From Cryptomeria japonica (taxonomy: Eukaryota; Streptophyta; Pinopsida; Cupressales; Cupressaceae), in the NCBI RefSeq assembly GCF_030272615.1, contig NC_081406.1:192519891-192583890 (forward strand): a DNA stretch of 64,000 bases, written 5' to 3'. Below are positions 1 through 12,668 of this stretch, piece by piece. The stretch's first letter is position 1; each line of letters starts with the position of its first letter. Under the pieces are notes generated by a model. That model did no database searches. It saw only the letters and a list, made by a program, of their open reading frames with translations, and was not told where the DNA came from. A program made the position numbers and the translations under genes.

Positions 1-421
1 TAGTCAGCTTTAGGAAAGCGCATCTACTATTTTTGTACCGAATACAATCATGCAATGTTGCTGATGGTTTAAAACACCCCTCTTTCTCAGACCTTGCAGA
101 ACATGTTTGGAAATTCCTTGCTTTAAACAGACTGATGTCCATTTTCTCTTGAAAATGTCTATTTTCTGACAGAGCTCATTCAAGTTTCAATTATTTATGT
201 ATTTCAATTTTCTGACTCAAGCATAAGTGTAGAAGCACTGCTAACTAGAGTTTTGCAACCAAAGGAAAGACAAGTGGAAGTGCTATGAATGCATTGCAAA
301 ATATCTGTATTTGAGTTTCAAGAAAAGTGAGAATAATTACAAAAAAATTGGCATACAATCTGCTTATTATTACAAAGATATGTGTGACAAAATATATAAA
401 TTCTAAAACTACCCACTCACC

Positions 422-1675
422 TCAAGAGCCTGACTCAGCAAGAGAAACACACGCATCAATACTCCACGGTCTGCCAGAAGAAGCCTCTGAGTGACACCAC
501 AGCACATTGCAGCGCAGAATGCCAGGGATCTTAAGAATATCCAAGCAAGCAAATATAATTGTATTTGCATTTTTACGAATCACACAAAGCTTGTCCTCTA
601 CATTAACCAATGAAGCCTTGGACATCCCATTTCGCAGACGTTTTCCAGTGCCTTGCAAGGGAAGCCATCTATTGTGATCGAAATCATAGCCCCTGATCTT
701 GCCATCAAAGTAAGCGAAAAGAATCCCTTTAACTACTGCTGTTTTCTGGTTTAGCTTATTCCATGTTGAAAACAGTGTATGGATGTTTTCACAAGGGCTC
801 GACTCGTAAGCCTCACTACTGACTATGGTAATAGATGATGAAATGGGATCAAAGATAAACCCCAACCCCCCATAACACATACCATACAGTTTCCCATTCA
901 CCACTGCACTGTCCCTACAGAACACATCTCCAAAAAAGTGCCAACAAGGAATCGACAGAGAAGTCCACGCACCCACTTCGGGATCATAGACCTCTGCCCA
1001 ATCTGACAAATCCCCCCCCACCCCACCACCCATTACATAAATCTTTCCCCCAATACTAACAACTGCAGGCTCATACCTTGCAAGTTTTAGGGATGCGACA
1101 GACTCCCACTTATTGACACAGGGGTCATATGCCCACACATCAGCTGAGTTGGCAGAGTTAATCAAACCCCCAATGGAGAAAAGCCTCCCTCTGCTTACAA
1201 CAAACTTGGCACAAGTGAGATTTGTCGGAAACGCGGGCAAAGGCAAACAAGCCCTATCCTCTAGGTTCCATGCAAAGAATCTCTGGTCCCCAATTGAGAA
1301 CAACAAATTTACATAAACATAGTTTGTGGGTAGTCCAGGTGATGCATTCCAATTAAGAGTGTTGGATGTTAGTAGGGTTTTCCATGACCTAGAAACTCTT
1401 GTGAATTTCCGATGCATCAATCCGGGAATTCTAGCCAAACAATCCAATGCAATTTCATTGGGTAATCCAGGAATAATAGTAGTGTCTGAAACCTTACCGT
1501 CGCCGTCATTTTCCTTGCACTTTTTCATGCTTTTCTGCTGCTGCCTCTCCTCCTGCTGCCGCAGCCGCTGCCTAGATTTCTTGTGGGTCTGTACCAAAAC
1601 ACCTTGTGACCCCAAATGCGTGCTTATCCGTTTGTGAGAGACTGTATACGATATCACTCTCAAAGAAAACTTCAC
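422..1675 (-). CDS. F-box/kelch-repeat protein (intact)
   Basis: Uninterrupted 417-residue frame. Residues about 66-105 form an F-box: IPGLPNEIALDCLARIPG followed by a basic stretch and SRSWKTLL, the usual plant F-box/kelch form. Residues about 150-300 carry kelch blades with Gly-Gly, Tyr and Trp signatures (LFSIGG..WAYDP..KWE; IYVMGGG..EVYDP..AWTS). Proteins of this family are substrate receptors of SCF (SKP1-CUL1-F-box) ubiquitin ligases: the F-box binds SKP1 and the kelch propeller binds the target. The target here cannot be read. The 49 residues before an internal Met are basic and Gln-rich and look unlike a domain, so translation could start at residue 50 (MKKCKENDG); the longer start is used because it is the first ATG. 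Length fits the family. There is no intron inside the coding frame. This is the only convincing host gene in the window. Confidence 0.9.
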   Translation of the reverse strand: MKFSLRVISYTVSHKRISTHLGSQGVLVQTHKKSRQRLRQQEERQQQKSMKKCKENDGDGKVSDTTIIPGLPNEIALDCLARIPGLMHRKFTRVSRSWKTLLTSNTLNWNASPGLPTNYVYVNLLFSIGDQRFFAWNLEDRACLPLPAFPTNLTCAKFVVSRGRLFSIGGLINSANSADVWAYDPCVNKWESVASLKLARYEPAVVSIGGKIYVMGGGVGGDLSDWAEVYDPEVGAWTSLSIPCWHFFGDVFCRDSAVVNGKLYGMCYGGLGFIFDPISSSITIVSSEAYESSPCENIHTLFSTWNKLNQKTAVVKGILFAYFDGKIRGYDFDHNRWLPLQGTGKRLRNGMSKASLVNVEDKLCVIRKNANTIIFACLDILKIPGILRCNVLWCHSEASSGRPWSIDACVSLAESGS

Positions 1676-2804
1676 ATTTCAACCCATTTGGATCAACCCA
1701 CTCCTTTGAAAGCTCAATTTTCAATTAAGAAACGATCGTGCAATAATAAAGTATTAATTTAAAAACTGTGTTCATTTTCCTAACCAAGATTGTTAATGTT
1801 TAGGTACGTGTTCTTCTGACTTGGATACGACATATACACACAGCTGTAAACTTGTATTATATTCGCCATTTACTGTTTTAGATATGGGCTTTTGTCCTTA
1901 GGGTGACACATACACACAGTTGTCTACGTGGCATTATATACATACACAATTATGTAAAATGAAGCCAGATCAGATGAATGATGTAGGAACTACACCACAG
2001 TGACGTAAGTTTGTGGGGCATTTACAGGAGTAGATTTGCACCATTGTTGTGGTGGAGCTTCTAAGGCACATTTATATATTTTAATGTTTACCTTAATTGT
2101 TAGTAATCACAACCATCTTCAAAAAGGACAGTTCCGAGTTCGAAGATGAAGTATTGAAATTTCTATTTGCTGATGTATCTCAGTCTAACAAAAAATTGGT
2201 AGTTATACATTGTTTTTAATTTTGTTGAAACATGTGTATAGGGACTACATACCTACTGCCTTCTATATCTCATTAATATTTCAATTTTTTTCCAAATTGT
2301 GTATTTTTTAAAAAAAATTAATGTTATTTCCATTGAGGTATCTCACAATCCTCAATTTTCATTTTTTATTAAGCATTATTTACTATTATTTTGACTTGTT
2401 TGTTTATAATACTTTATTATTGGTTAAGTCAATTGTCTATGTTTAGATTCTTCAATTTTTATTAGAATTATTTATTATTATTTTTATTTTAAAACAAAAA
2501 TTCTAATTATATGATTGTATAAAGAAGGATGTATTTGAACATTGTAATATGATAGAGCTAGTTCAATCAGGGATTGATGAAGTTCATGTAAAAAAAATTA
2601 ACTAAAAGGATTTTAGAAATTGAAGTTCTTTTTTGTGTTATTATATACAAGATTAATATATAGTATTTAGATTGAATTATAATATAGATAGTTAAATAAG
2701 TAAAGTAACTAAGTGTTAGTTATGAATCTAATTATTAATGAATTTTTTTTAGTGTTATTGTATATGATCATCAAATTGTTAGAACTCTTTTCACTTTATA
2801 TACT
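1676..2804. other. Spacer upstream of the F-box gene, no gene seen
   Basis: Very AT-rich with no coding pattern on either strand. The first 300 bases should hold the promoter of the neighbouring minus-strand gene. A short phrase (about ACATATACACACAG) occurs twice between 1830 and 1925. Confidence 0.6.
1934..1940 (-). promoter_or_regulatory. Possible TATA box for the F-box/kelch gene
   Basis: TATATAA on the minus strand, about 260 bases upstream of the first ATG. A weaker TATAATA lies nearer, around 1855. Such strings are frequent in this AT-rich DNA, so the assignment rests only on position and orientation. Confidence 0.25.
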
Positions 2805-3161
2805 ATTAAGCTTCATGAATTGTTTTATGTACAAAATAGTTATTACAAATAGGCTATCCCCAAATATTGAATATTCAACTCGAAAGGAATGAAGTAGTTA
2901 AAGTAGAATAATTAAGCTTCATGAATTGTTTATGTAAAAAATAGTTATTACAAATAGGATGAATTGTTTTATGTACAAAATAGTTATTACAAATAGGCTA
3001 TCCCCAAATATTGAATATTCAACTCGAAAGGAATGAAGTAGTTAAAGTAGAATAATTAAGCTTCATGAATTGTTTATGTAAAAAATAGTTATTACAAATA
3101 GGCTATTCCCAAATATTGAATATTCAAATCGAGAGGAATGAAGTAGTTAAAATAGAATAAC
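2805..3161. repeat. Tandem repeat, about 105-bp unit, 3 copies plus a partial
   Basis: A unit beginning ATTAAGCTTCATGAATTG and passing through CTATCCCCAAATATTGAA recurs starting near 2805, 2911 and 3055, with an extra partial copy (about 45 bases) inserted near 2959. Copies differ by a few substitutions and one-base indels, most in the last copy. It is non-coding. It probably arose by slippage or unequal exchange. Confidence 0.85.
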
Positions 3162-6018
3162 CTATATTTTCTTTGGTGTGGCCCTTCACCAAGTGTGTTG
3201 GTGAGTGCCTACATAAAGATGGTGACGATCTAGAATTCTTCTACTATCAAAGACTAAAGTGTCACTTGTAGTCATTTTATTTAAGGGTCCATAAATTTGT
3301 AAGTTAATGAAATGTTATTTTGTACTCCATTGAGAATTTTATTGATTATTTCTCTATAATTATATATTTGTGAACACCAACTATTAATGATGGGTTTTTT
3401 AGTGAATCTTCGTATATTTAAACTAAAATTTTATGAGATTAACACACAATTAAGCAATTATATAATAAAACTTGCTCAAGTATATAAGAATAGAGACATG
3501 ACATTTGATTTTGATATAATGTTAGAGTATAAAATCTAATGACTAGACATGACAAAAGGAGACAAATTCCTCTACATGAGACCATAAGGTCAAATACAAG
3601 AGTATATAAAGGATAGAACTGAAGATAACCCTGATAGGGACTCTCAACACACTATCTCCCACATGCACACCATGGATGAGATCATTGTCAAAGCACTTAT
3701 CCACCCAACCACAAATCTTTAACACTCCCTTGGAATCCTTCCTAATATGAAGAATACCCAACCTAGCATAAGGATGGTAGCAATCTGAAACTAGGAGTAA
3801 TGGAAGTGTAGAATGATATATTTGCATTCTAATGTTAATGTAACAATATCATGATTTGGCAAATAATATGAGACAACGATCAAAATTAGCAACATAGAGT
3901 AATATTAAATTGATCAAACAAGCTTTGGTCAAAGCATCTTTTTAAGCCATTTGTCGAGAGATAGATTTAAGGTGATAATTTATCCTTATTTGTTCCTTTG
4001 TATTTACCACTGTCCAAAAACACATAAAACAATCTATGAAGTCACACGATTACAACCATGTACTCTATTCTTGAAGTCAAGATTGTTTGATTTGAGCACT
4101 CAAAGCATCATGACAATTAAATATACATTGATATATGTAATGAAAGATAATAGATCAAAACATTTTCTTATTGACAAGTAAAAGCTCAATCTATGCATAT
4201 CTACTGGATATTTAAATACACACATAAAATCTAGTTCAAACACAATATTAAATAAGAAAGCTATTAACAAAATTATCAAATTTGCACATGAACATATAAA
4301 AGGCTTTCAAATGCATGTAAAATAAACGAAGTATAGATAAGCATTAATTTCCTTGATAACATGCAAAATATATTTACTAATTCTTATTCAAGTAATCCAA
4401 ATTCAATGAATGAAGTGTAAATTAGCTTAATTCTATCCATTCTCATGATAGTTTAACTCAAAGATGATTCTAAAGATAATGGTATAGAAGGATAAGGGTC
4501 ATTTAACTATAAAGCAAATTATTCCTTTAAGCATAAAAGATTATTTAGTTCAAGCCCCAATTTATAATGTTTCATCCAAGCATGAAGCAAAACTCCTCTA
4601 TTACTAGTTCTAAGCCTAACCAAGACATGCTAACAAGAAGATAGTCCCTAGGGCTAATTTTCTTACCTACCCCTTCAAAAATTCCTTGACCTAGCTACCA
4701 ACTAGAACATGGGCAAGTATTAATAATGGTGAACTATAATACATTTATTTATTATAAATCAATACTACTATGTTTCAATCTATAAGTCATATGGAAAAAC
4801 TCTTTTGACGTCAATTATATATCATCAAAAGAGAAGAATAAGATATAATTGAACTCTCTTCAATTTCAATAATATTACTATTAAATTGAATATAATAATT
4901 CAACAGATTTAAGGGAAAAAATATACTTTTCTATCTAAAGGGATAACAATCCTAAATTCTCACAGTGGGTATATCTTATTCCAATCGTCTCACTACAACA
5001 TAGACATGCATTTTCATCTCCCAATTTCTTATCTAAAGTAGCACTTCACCAAAAAGAGGTGCAATGGTTATGTTGATAGTAAAATATACTTCAAATAATA
5101 TATTGGAGGGAACAAATTAAATGAAAAGTGCATTTGTTGGCAATGATTATTTATAATAAAAATGAATAGATTTTGAAATGTAACAATGTCAATAAAAAAT
5201 GTTTTTGTAATACAATTTTTTTTATAATGCATGCATTTCATTAGCTTCGGAGATAGACTTCATTAAATATATGTGATGTTGATTATTGAGATATCCTTTT
5301 TACAACTATCACAAATAAAAAACCATACAAAATTTAGTACTATTAACTTCAATAATATGTACTCTTATTCATCCTCTCTCTTGTCCTCCAAAATCTTTTT
5401 GGGTTTTATAAGCTAAAAACATACAAATTTATATTTAACCTACCCAATTGCATTAGCAAAAAAAAAGTTCATATATATGTGGAAAAAAAAAAGTGACGCA
5501 TATTCAATCACATTTTTAAAGAATCAAAAGAATAAAAAAGTAAATCTAAAATTTTTCTTTATATTTTTCACATACTGAAAAAAAAACTTAAATAATGTCA
5601 ACTTTCAAAAGTATTTATTTTAAATATTAGAATATGTCACATATAATTTTGTTTAAAGAAAAAATTATAAAATCTAGAAATGTAACATCACTTTTCTAAA
5701 AAATGAAAAAAAAAAAAAAAAAAAAGAATTAATTTGCATAATTGAATTTTTAATCCTATTAAAGTATGCATACAATCTACACTAAAAAATTATGCATTAT
5801 ATTTAGATTAGTAAATAAATTGTAACATTGAATGTTATAATTAATTCACACAAATATTGATTTTTAAAAAAGAGTTATTTATCTCATTGTTCAATAGTAA
5901 AGTATAAATGGTGTAATTTAATTCATATTTATAATATTAAATACACGAACGAACAAAAATCTAAAAGAACTATATAAAGAATAAACATATATTTTTCCTA
6001 GTCAAAAATTTAATCTAA
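3162..6018. other. AT-rich spacer, no recognisable gene
   Basis: There are many T- and A-runs, including an uninterrupted 20-base A-run at 5706-5725. A 94-codon minus-strand open frame at 3543-3827 was inspected. It has scattered Cys and Trp but no pattern I recognise, and I do not call it a gene. Confidence 0.6.
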
Positions 6019-6023
6019 CTAAC

Positions 6024-6484
6024 TGTTGGGGTTTCAAGCAGATCCAAAGCAAATATGAACTAACAATTATATGCAGATTTAAATACAAAAGATAAAGAAA
6101 TAAAACAAGACACAGATAACACGGAGATTTAACGTGGTTCACCCAGAATGGGTTACATCCACCATACACAGTCGTCCAATCTTTCTTATTATCCAGCAAA
6201 AATGGTACATCAACCTTACAATGCCTTAAGCATCCCAACCGCTTATAACATGCATTTTTAGGGCAAAAACAAAGTCGGCCTTTTTAGGGTTTTATTACAA
6301 TGTCAGTTTTCATCAAAAAAATACCCCAAAAAAAATTTCTCGAGGGCTCCCGCCCCCGAACCCCCAATTTTCTTGGGGGCTGCCGCCCCAGAACCCCTGC
6401 CTAGGGCCCGACCCGGCCCCAGACCCCGGTGAGGATACGTGCTGAGTGTACAGTACTTTTCTGATCAGTCACCACATTTCAACA
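6024..6484. mobile_element. Solo LTR with perfect 5-bp target duplication
   Basis: The segment begins TGTTGGGGTTTC and ends CATTTCAACA (TG...CA ends). The five bases before it (CTAAC, 6019-6023) recur exactly just after it (6485-6489). It holds the TTTAACGTGG phrase also present in the Copia LTRs of this window. Its 3' half has a strongly GC-rich block (about 6345-6430), with two imperfect copies of a GGGCT.CCGCCCC.GAACCCC phrase that can fold. No internal domain, primer site or second LTR is present, so this is the product of LTR-LTR recombination. Orientation is uncertain. Confidence 0.85.
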
Positions 6485-7654
6485 CTAACAGTCCTCTTTT
6501 TTTTCAAGGCAACCAGCATGACATTCATTCTAAATTTTCTATCAATTAATTATTGTATCTAATTATCATATTCTATACTGGTCAACTTTGAAATTTATGC
6601 CTACACTAATTTCTATTTAAAACAAGAGTTGTAGGACAACAAAGTGTCTGCCAATGATTAATAGAACAATTTGGTAGCGCATTGTCATTTCCTATATTGA
6701 CAAAATAGCTACGACTAATAGTCTAAGCATCCAAAATATAGAGCTCCTCCTCCTTCCTTAAGATTGTAGGTATTGCAGTGTGATTGTAGTTGTGACCTAA
6801 TTGTGTTGTTTACAGAAGTATTGAGTAGATGCTTAGTACAACCTATCATCATTAGTCTAGCCCTCCATTTTTCAGCTGGTGCATTCCTCTCAATCCTATC
6901 TGCTCCTACACAACAGAAATGTGTCATCTCTCCAGCCATTCAACAACATAGATTTCATTGCAAATGTTACATTCTAAAGAGATATTATATCTCATCTACT
7001 TATGGAAAGTTTATAACAAATATAACATATATTCAAAATATCCTACTGATAATTTAAGACTTGTTACCATTCCGATAGTTGCTTAAAGGGAGATCATGGA
7101 TGCACTAAATGGAGTTAGTTCATTCTAGCTACAGAGGCAGCAAAGAAAAGATGATTGAGGGACACTTAGAAGATGGCATATCCATATTCCTAGTACTCAT
7201 TACTTGAAGGTAAGACTAACATATTGATAAAACTTGTGCATGTCCCTAAGCAACTATCTTCCATGGGCTTGGAGCCTTTGCCAAGTATATTCAATGAGCA
7301 AAAAGGCCAGTTTAATTTCTATCATAATTGTTTGATCATAGAGGTGGAGACTACCTCATTAGCTAAGTGGAATAAACACAACAAAATAAATAGGCACTCT
7401 TGACAAAAAATTGTATTAGTGTAGGCATATTTAATTTCATTCCTTTTAAGCGGTGGAAGAAAAGGCTACAGAGAGATGAAAAAGAATCTCATCTCAAGAA
7501 GAATGAAGTTCTACCTAGAAAATCAAAGAACTTGCAAACAAAAATTGAGGTGCTTTCGTAGATATCCAATATTTGAGATATTTTCTTTAGCATAGAAAAT
7601 TATTTAGGTTGATACAATTCATATTGGATGCAACCATTTTGGTTGCACACTCCA

Positions 7655-7802
7655 GGGGTGATGAGGTGGGTATGAGCTCAACCAACTCTCATAATTTCCA
7701 AGGTTCAAACTTGGACAATTTAGGAAAAGGGGTGATGAGGTGGGTATGAGCTTAGCTAACTCCCATAATTTCCAATGTTCAAACTTGGACAATTTAGGAA
7801 AC
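7655..7802. repeat. Tandem duplication, about 74-bp unit, 2 copies
   Basis: GGGGTGATGAGGTGGGTATG starts a unit at 7655 and again at 7729. The copies share the text up to GACAATTTAGGAAA with few substitutions. Confidence 0.85.
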
Positions 7803-8494
7803 AGGTGCAAGTGAGACATGATCATGAACATCATGAGTTCAAAATTAAAAAAATAGACTTGTATTCTAAACATGAAAGCACACAAAGTGCAGAAATTGTT
7901 TAATTCACTCGTCTTGAAAAGGTGAGAGATACTGTAAAATTCAAGCTAAAAAAGTGCCATATTGTTAGATACATGCCCAAAAATGTGGTTGCACTCAGGC
8001 TTTGTTGATTATAGAAATCATATTTTCATTTATGATTGGTGCTAGAGGCCAAAATAAGGTTTGCATTGACCCTGCCCTAGTTTTATTTTTATTTTTTGTT
8101 TAAATGTGTGAGAGAGAGACATTAATCATCCCTCGTAGACCAACAAAACTATGATGGATGAAAATAGAATTAGGTAAAGTAGGACCTAATTCCACTCTCA
8201 TTCATACATTGGAATATGAAAGAACCTAAAGAAGTGATTCACTTTGACTTCCACTTGTGAAAGAGATTCAAGGAATGATTTTAGGGTTTTTATTCCTTTG
8301 CTAATTTGAAAGAGGAATGAGCTAAATGCCAAGTAATAACAAACTAACCTAATAGGATGTATGAAATCAACTAAATAAACTATAAGAACAAACTGATAGA
8401 GGAATGAAAATGAGATACGAAAAGCAGATCTGAGAGGGGAATTCTGATGTGCACTTGATGTCAAAATTTGAGCCTGACTAAGTCGAACCAAGGC

Positions 8495-8641
8495 GTTGGG
8501 CGCTTTGGTTCTTATCATTGTACTGAACTGGAAATCAGAAATCTACAAATTGAAGTCTCAAAACCTGAATTGCTAAAACCCGTAAGAAAATATAGAGGAC
8601 CGGGCAGTTGGGCAGTCTGGTCCAGGACCAAAGCGCCCCAA
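8495..8641. repeat. GC-rich inverted repeat
   Basis: Arm GTTGGGCGCTTTGGTTC (8495-8511) pairs imperfectly with GACCAAAGCGCCCCAA (8626-8641), enclosing about 115 bases that include another GGGCAGT repeat. It stands out as GC-rich in AT-rich surroundings, like the palindrome near 46.5 kb. Confidence 0.6.
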
Positions 8642-9875
8642 TCCCAAAGATCTAGGGCCTTCTTCTAGATCTAGATCTATTTCCATTGATTTCAGTTTCC
8701 CGAAAGTTTGCAACAGCTCCACTGAAAACCTACAAATATACCTGCAAGATGGAAAAAGGTATATGTGTGGCTATATAGGGTTTTACCTTAGTCAAACCCC
8801 TTTTTTTGGTGATTTCCACCTCCACAAATAGCCAATAAAGTATAGAAAAGTGTATGTGCCTTAGAATCTCGTGTGTTTATATGATCCTAATGAGCTAGAA
8901 TGCAAAACTAGAGTTCTACCCCATGCTTAGAGTAAAAACCCTAAATGAACATAATGTAAATACTTCAAATCACAAATTCAATATGTACCTAAAGCAATAA
9001 TGTAAATCTGAAAATGAATGATATGTAGATTTGAAAACTCGCATGAAGATATGAAAATAACATGAAACCATACCAAACCCTAAGGGAGAGGTACAAGTCA
9101 ATCAATAGTTGGTGATCTCCTTATTACTCTTCAATATCTCCTAAGCTTCCATTGATGATGCAAAGGTTGATGAAGACTTGATGAATTCTTGAATTTGTTG
9201 ATTCAAGACTTCACTTAAAACTTGCACTTTCACTTCATAAAAAGTCTCCTTCAATTGCTAGAGAATGGATCCCTCAAATTAGGAAAGAAAAGGTTTTATA
9301 TATGAAACCCTAACTTTAATTTTAATTATAATCTAACCTAGAATTGATGAAATTTCGCACAAAGCAAGATTTGAACATTATAATATTGCCAAAATATGAT
9401 CTTGAAATTCAAAGAGAAAAAATTGGGACCAGTGTGGTTCACACCGATTCGATCAACTTTTTTTCCAAATTTTTAGGGATGCAAGCTATCATGATTACAA
9501 AGTCAACTCCAGCTCGGTGCATCAATCCAAGGTGTTTAGATATACGAAAATGAACCTTGAAGGTTGAAATAAGACTTTATTAGGATTTAATTAATTAATT
9601 TATTTTTATTTTTATTTTTTTAAAAGGGGCACACTTAGGGTTAAGGGCCCAATTTTCTAATGTGGAATGATAAGAGAGGGCTTTAGATTTAATTAAATGA
9701 TTAGAAGAATTTTAAAATGCAAAATGCAACACACTAAGGTGGGTGCTAACCTAAGCGTGAAATTGGACAACCCTAATCAAGGGTGTATTCAACAATTTCT
9801 GATAGATGAGGCATCTTCACAACATTCTTCCAAATTCCACCACATAAATTGTCAAAACTTTTCCCTGCACAACCA

Positions 9876-11238
9876 TGTTGGCAACAACAATGGAGGAAAA
9901 TTGAGAGCGGGGTGGGGGGGGTGAATCAATTTTCACCAGATTAATCAATTTAAGCACAATCTCATATCTGATCAACTACATCAAGAATGAAAATAAACAC
10001 AATGACAACAACACACATAACACCAAGTTTTTGACGTGGAAAACCCGGTTAAGGGAAAAACCATGGTGGGAACCTACCCACAATAAGATGATGCTTTGCA
10101 GTAGTATGTGAAAATATTACAATGGGGAATGCACATGCATTCAGAGACACTTCCTAGATCTCACTGCTCAAAATATGATAACCCGAAAGGCTACAACCCT
10201 CAGGGAAGGTTCACTACCTTACAATAGTATTCAAACTACAATTTGGTTATAATGAATTGAAAGAATAACATCTCCTAATGCCTGATGACAGTTATGGTTA
10301 AGCTCATTTGTTTGCCCTGCAACAATCTCTGCTCAATACACCACACTGAAAGATAAATTTGCTTATTCACACATACACCACTCTCTAATAATGCAGACAC
10401 AACACCCATACCTAACTTACATGAATATAACACCTATTTATACAAATCATCAACCTTGAGTACAAGGTCAGCCAAACCCTCAACACCTAATTATAAAATT
10501 ACATCACACGATACATAAATCAACCACCAGACCAATATAATGCCATTGACAACATAGCATGGACCTAAATCAAATCCTCGAACATGCAACACCACCAAAA
10601 ATCTCTCCAAGATCAACCGCAACATGCTACACCACCAAAAATACCGCATAACACAAAGAATATCACCAGAACCATAAGATCTTCAATACCATGCACAATA
10701 ATCAATGTGGACTATCAAAACAAATAAAACACGATCAAGAAACACCAACAAGCACATTAGAACCATCTGCAATAGCTGCACCAACACCACTTAATCAAAT
10801 CTTCATCGATCAACACGCTAACACTCAACAACACTCAACAACAATAACTCGAACACGAAAGATAACTTGTAGAGCACCAGATCACGAACCATCTGAAAAG
10901 TTCAGATACACATGAACATACTAAATACTTTCCTAAATCCACAAAGATATGATCATATCAAAACTCAATGAATCAATCATCAAAACATTGCAATACTAAA
11001 CACTGAAAACCAATTTCCATACTAGAATCCACAAATCGATCAAACCACCATATATCATCATGAAATCAATAAAGAATGGGGTATCTCTAGTTGATTCAGC
11101 ATAGCAAATAGATAAGCCAACCAGATCAACTCATTGCAAACACTGGATCACCAAAACAACTCTTTGCAACACTAGAACACATGAATATGTTGACATCAAT
11201 GACAACAACATATATCCAAGCAACAAAAATATCCAACA
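9876..11238 (-). repeat. 3' LTR of Copia A
   Basis: The right end is ATCCAACA, directly followed by the polypurine-tract complement. The left end is placed at TGTTGGCAAC, upstream of the G-rich stretch GGGGTGGGGGGGGTGAATCA that marks the same end in the other Copia LTRs here. It contains TTGACGTGGAAAACCCGG and GGGAAAAACCATGG, equivalents of conserved LTR phrases in C and D. The left boundary is approximate because no second copy exists. Confidence 0.7.
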
Positions 11239-11252
11239 ATCTCCCCCTTTGG
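11239..11252 (-). other. Polypurine tract of Copia A
   Basis: On the minus strand CCAAAGGGGGAGAT abuts the LTR start TGTTGGAT. This is the plus-strand priming site of Copia elements and fixes the orientation of the element. Confidence 0.8.
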
Positions 11253-11584
11253 CATTGATGGAAACATATAAATGTGAAAAACAATCAATGCAAAGGAATA
11301 AATCATCACCAACAAATTCCCCCTAAGATCATGCACACAAAGCTCCAAAGATAAGGCAATTTTTCACATGCTTCTCTCCCCCTTTGACAACAATGCCAAA
11401 GACAAAATAAAAACAATGCTTCTCTCCCTCTAAAGAAGATGATGTATCCCCCTTAGGACAAACTCACAACTGAACATCTGAATCACTCATTGACTACTTT
11501 GGCTGAGTAGTAGCACCAACTCATCAAAATCCAAATAAGAAGACAAGACTCTAAAGTCCACCAGATTGATGCATCTCAATGCAT

Positions 11585-12668
11585 CTAGTTCTCATTAGGA
11601 GGGGCAGAGACCCCTAACTTGTCTCTCAAATAGACAAATGTATTTGCAGGAAAAGGCTTAGTAAAAATATCTACAATCTGATCCTTTGTAGATACATACT
11701 CCAATTTGACTTCTTCATCATTGACTTTCTCCCTCAAGAAGTGATACTTGATAGATGTATGTTTTGTTTTAGAATGTAGTACCATATTCTTGGAAATATT
11801 AATAGCACTTTAATTGTCACAGTATATAACAATAGGTTCATCATACACAACTCTAATATCCTTCAACATTTGCTTCATCCAAACCTCCTAAGTACAGTTG
11901 CTAGCAACAACAATACATTCGACTTCAACAATAGATAGAGATACAACATCTTGTTTCTTACTCGCCCATGAAACCAACTTCTTCCCCAAAAAGAAAGCTC
12001 AACCGGTAGTGCTCTTCTGGTCATCAACATCAGCTACCCAATCAGCATCAGTATAGGCACGTAATATAAAATCATCATTCTTCAGATACCATAAACCATA
12101 GTCAATTGTTTCCTTTAGGTATCTAAAAATTCCTCGTCATAGCAGTAACATGAGTCTCTTTAGGATCAACCTAAAACCTAGCACAAAGACAAACAACATG
12201 CACAATATCTGATCTAGTCCGAGTTAAGTACAACAATCCACCAACCATAGATCTATACAAAGTTTGATTAAATTTATGAGATTCATCATTCTTAGACAAC
12301 TTGCATCTAGTCACCATAAGAGTTCCAATAGGTTTAGAATTAGCTAACCCAAACTTCTTCAACAATTCCTTCACATACTTAGATTGAGAAATGAAAATGC
12401 CTTTGTCAATTTGTGTAATCTGTGATTCTAAAAAGAATTTCACCTCACCTATCATAGACATCTCAAATTCCTTTTGCATATCATCAAAAAACTTCACACT
12501 CAAGTCATCATCTCTACCAAAAATAGTGTCATCAACAAAGACTTCAACAATCAAAATGTTATCATTATCAACCTTAAAGTATAAATTAATATCAATAGTA
12601 CCTTTACAAAATCCCAACTTCATCAAGTACTTATCTAATCTAGCATACTAGGCTCTAGGGGCTTGCCT
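11585..12668 (-). pseudogene. Copia A reverse transcriptase/RNase H remnant
   Basis: Minus-strand reading enters at the RT codons for QAPRAWYARL-like sequence near 12650. A 151-codon stretch (12626-12171) follows, holding the FVDDTIFG active-site box, FLESQI and ISQSKYVKELLKKFGL, all typical of the RVT_2 reverse transcriptase of Ty1/Copia. Downstream the frame is broken by several stops through RNase H. The last 66 codons (11785-11585) keep the conserved Copia C-terminus (LHSKTKHTSIKYHFLRE, then IVDIFTKPFP). It is non-functional: the 5' half of RT and all upstream domains are missing. Confidence 0.88.

Larger units (their letters stand above)
6490..9875. other. Spacer of repeat-derived sequence, no gene recognised
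   Basis: No protein family was recognised on either strand. The part from about 8450 to 9650 has features of a decayed LTR or leader: a GC-rich inverted repeat, a minus-strand TATATAAAA-like string near 9297-9305 and an AT-rich TTAATTAATTTATTTTT block at 9586-9620. I could not define its ends. Confidence 0.5.
9876..12668 (-). mobile_element. Copia element A, 3' part only
   Basis: Reading the minus strand there is a fragment of reverse transcriptase, a broken RNase H, a polypurine tract and a 3' LTR. The 5' side ends abruptly at about 12668, inside the RT codons for QAPRA, so gag, protease, integrase and the 5' LTR are absent. The LTR, the polypurine tract and the LTR-adjacent text (ATCTCCCCCTTTGGCATTGA) match the arrangement in Copia D at 48.7-56.5 kb, so A and D are related families. 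Confidence 0.85.

Noticed and set aside
2805-3161. Possible CRISPR-like array from regularly repeated blocks
   Set aside because: The repeats are contiguous with no unique spacers, and the DNA is plant nuclear.
3543-3827. 94-codon minus-strand frame
   Set aside because: No recognisable motif, no neighbours and AT-rich surroundings. An open frame of this size can occur by chance.
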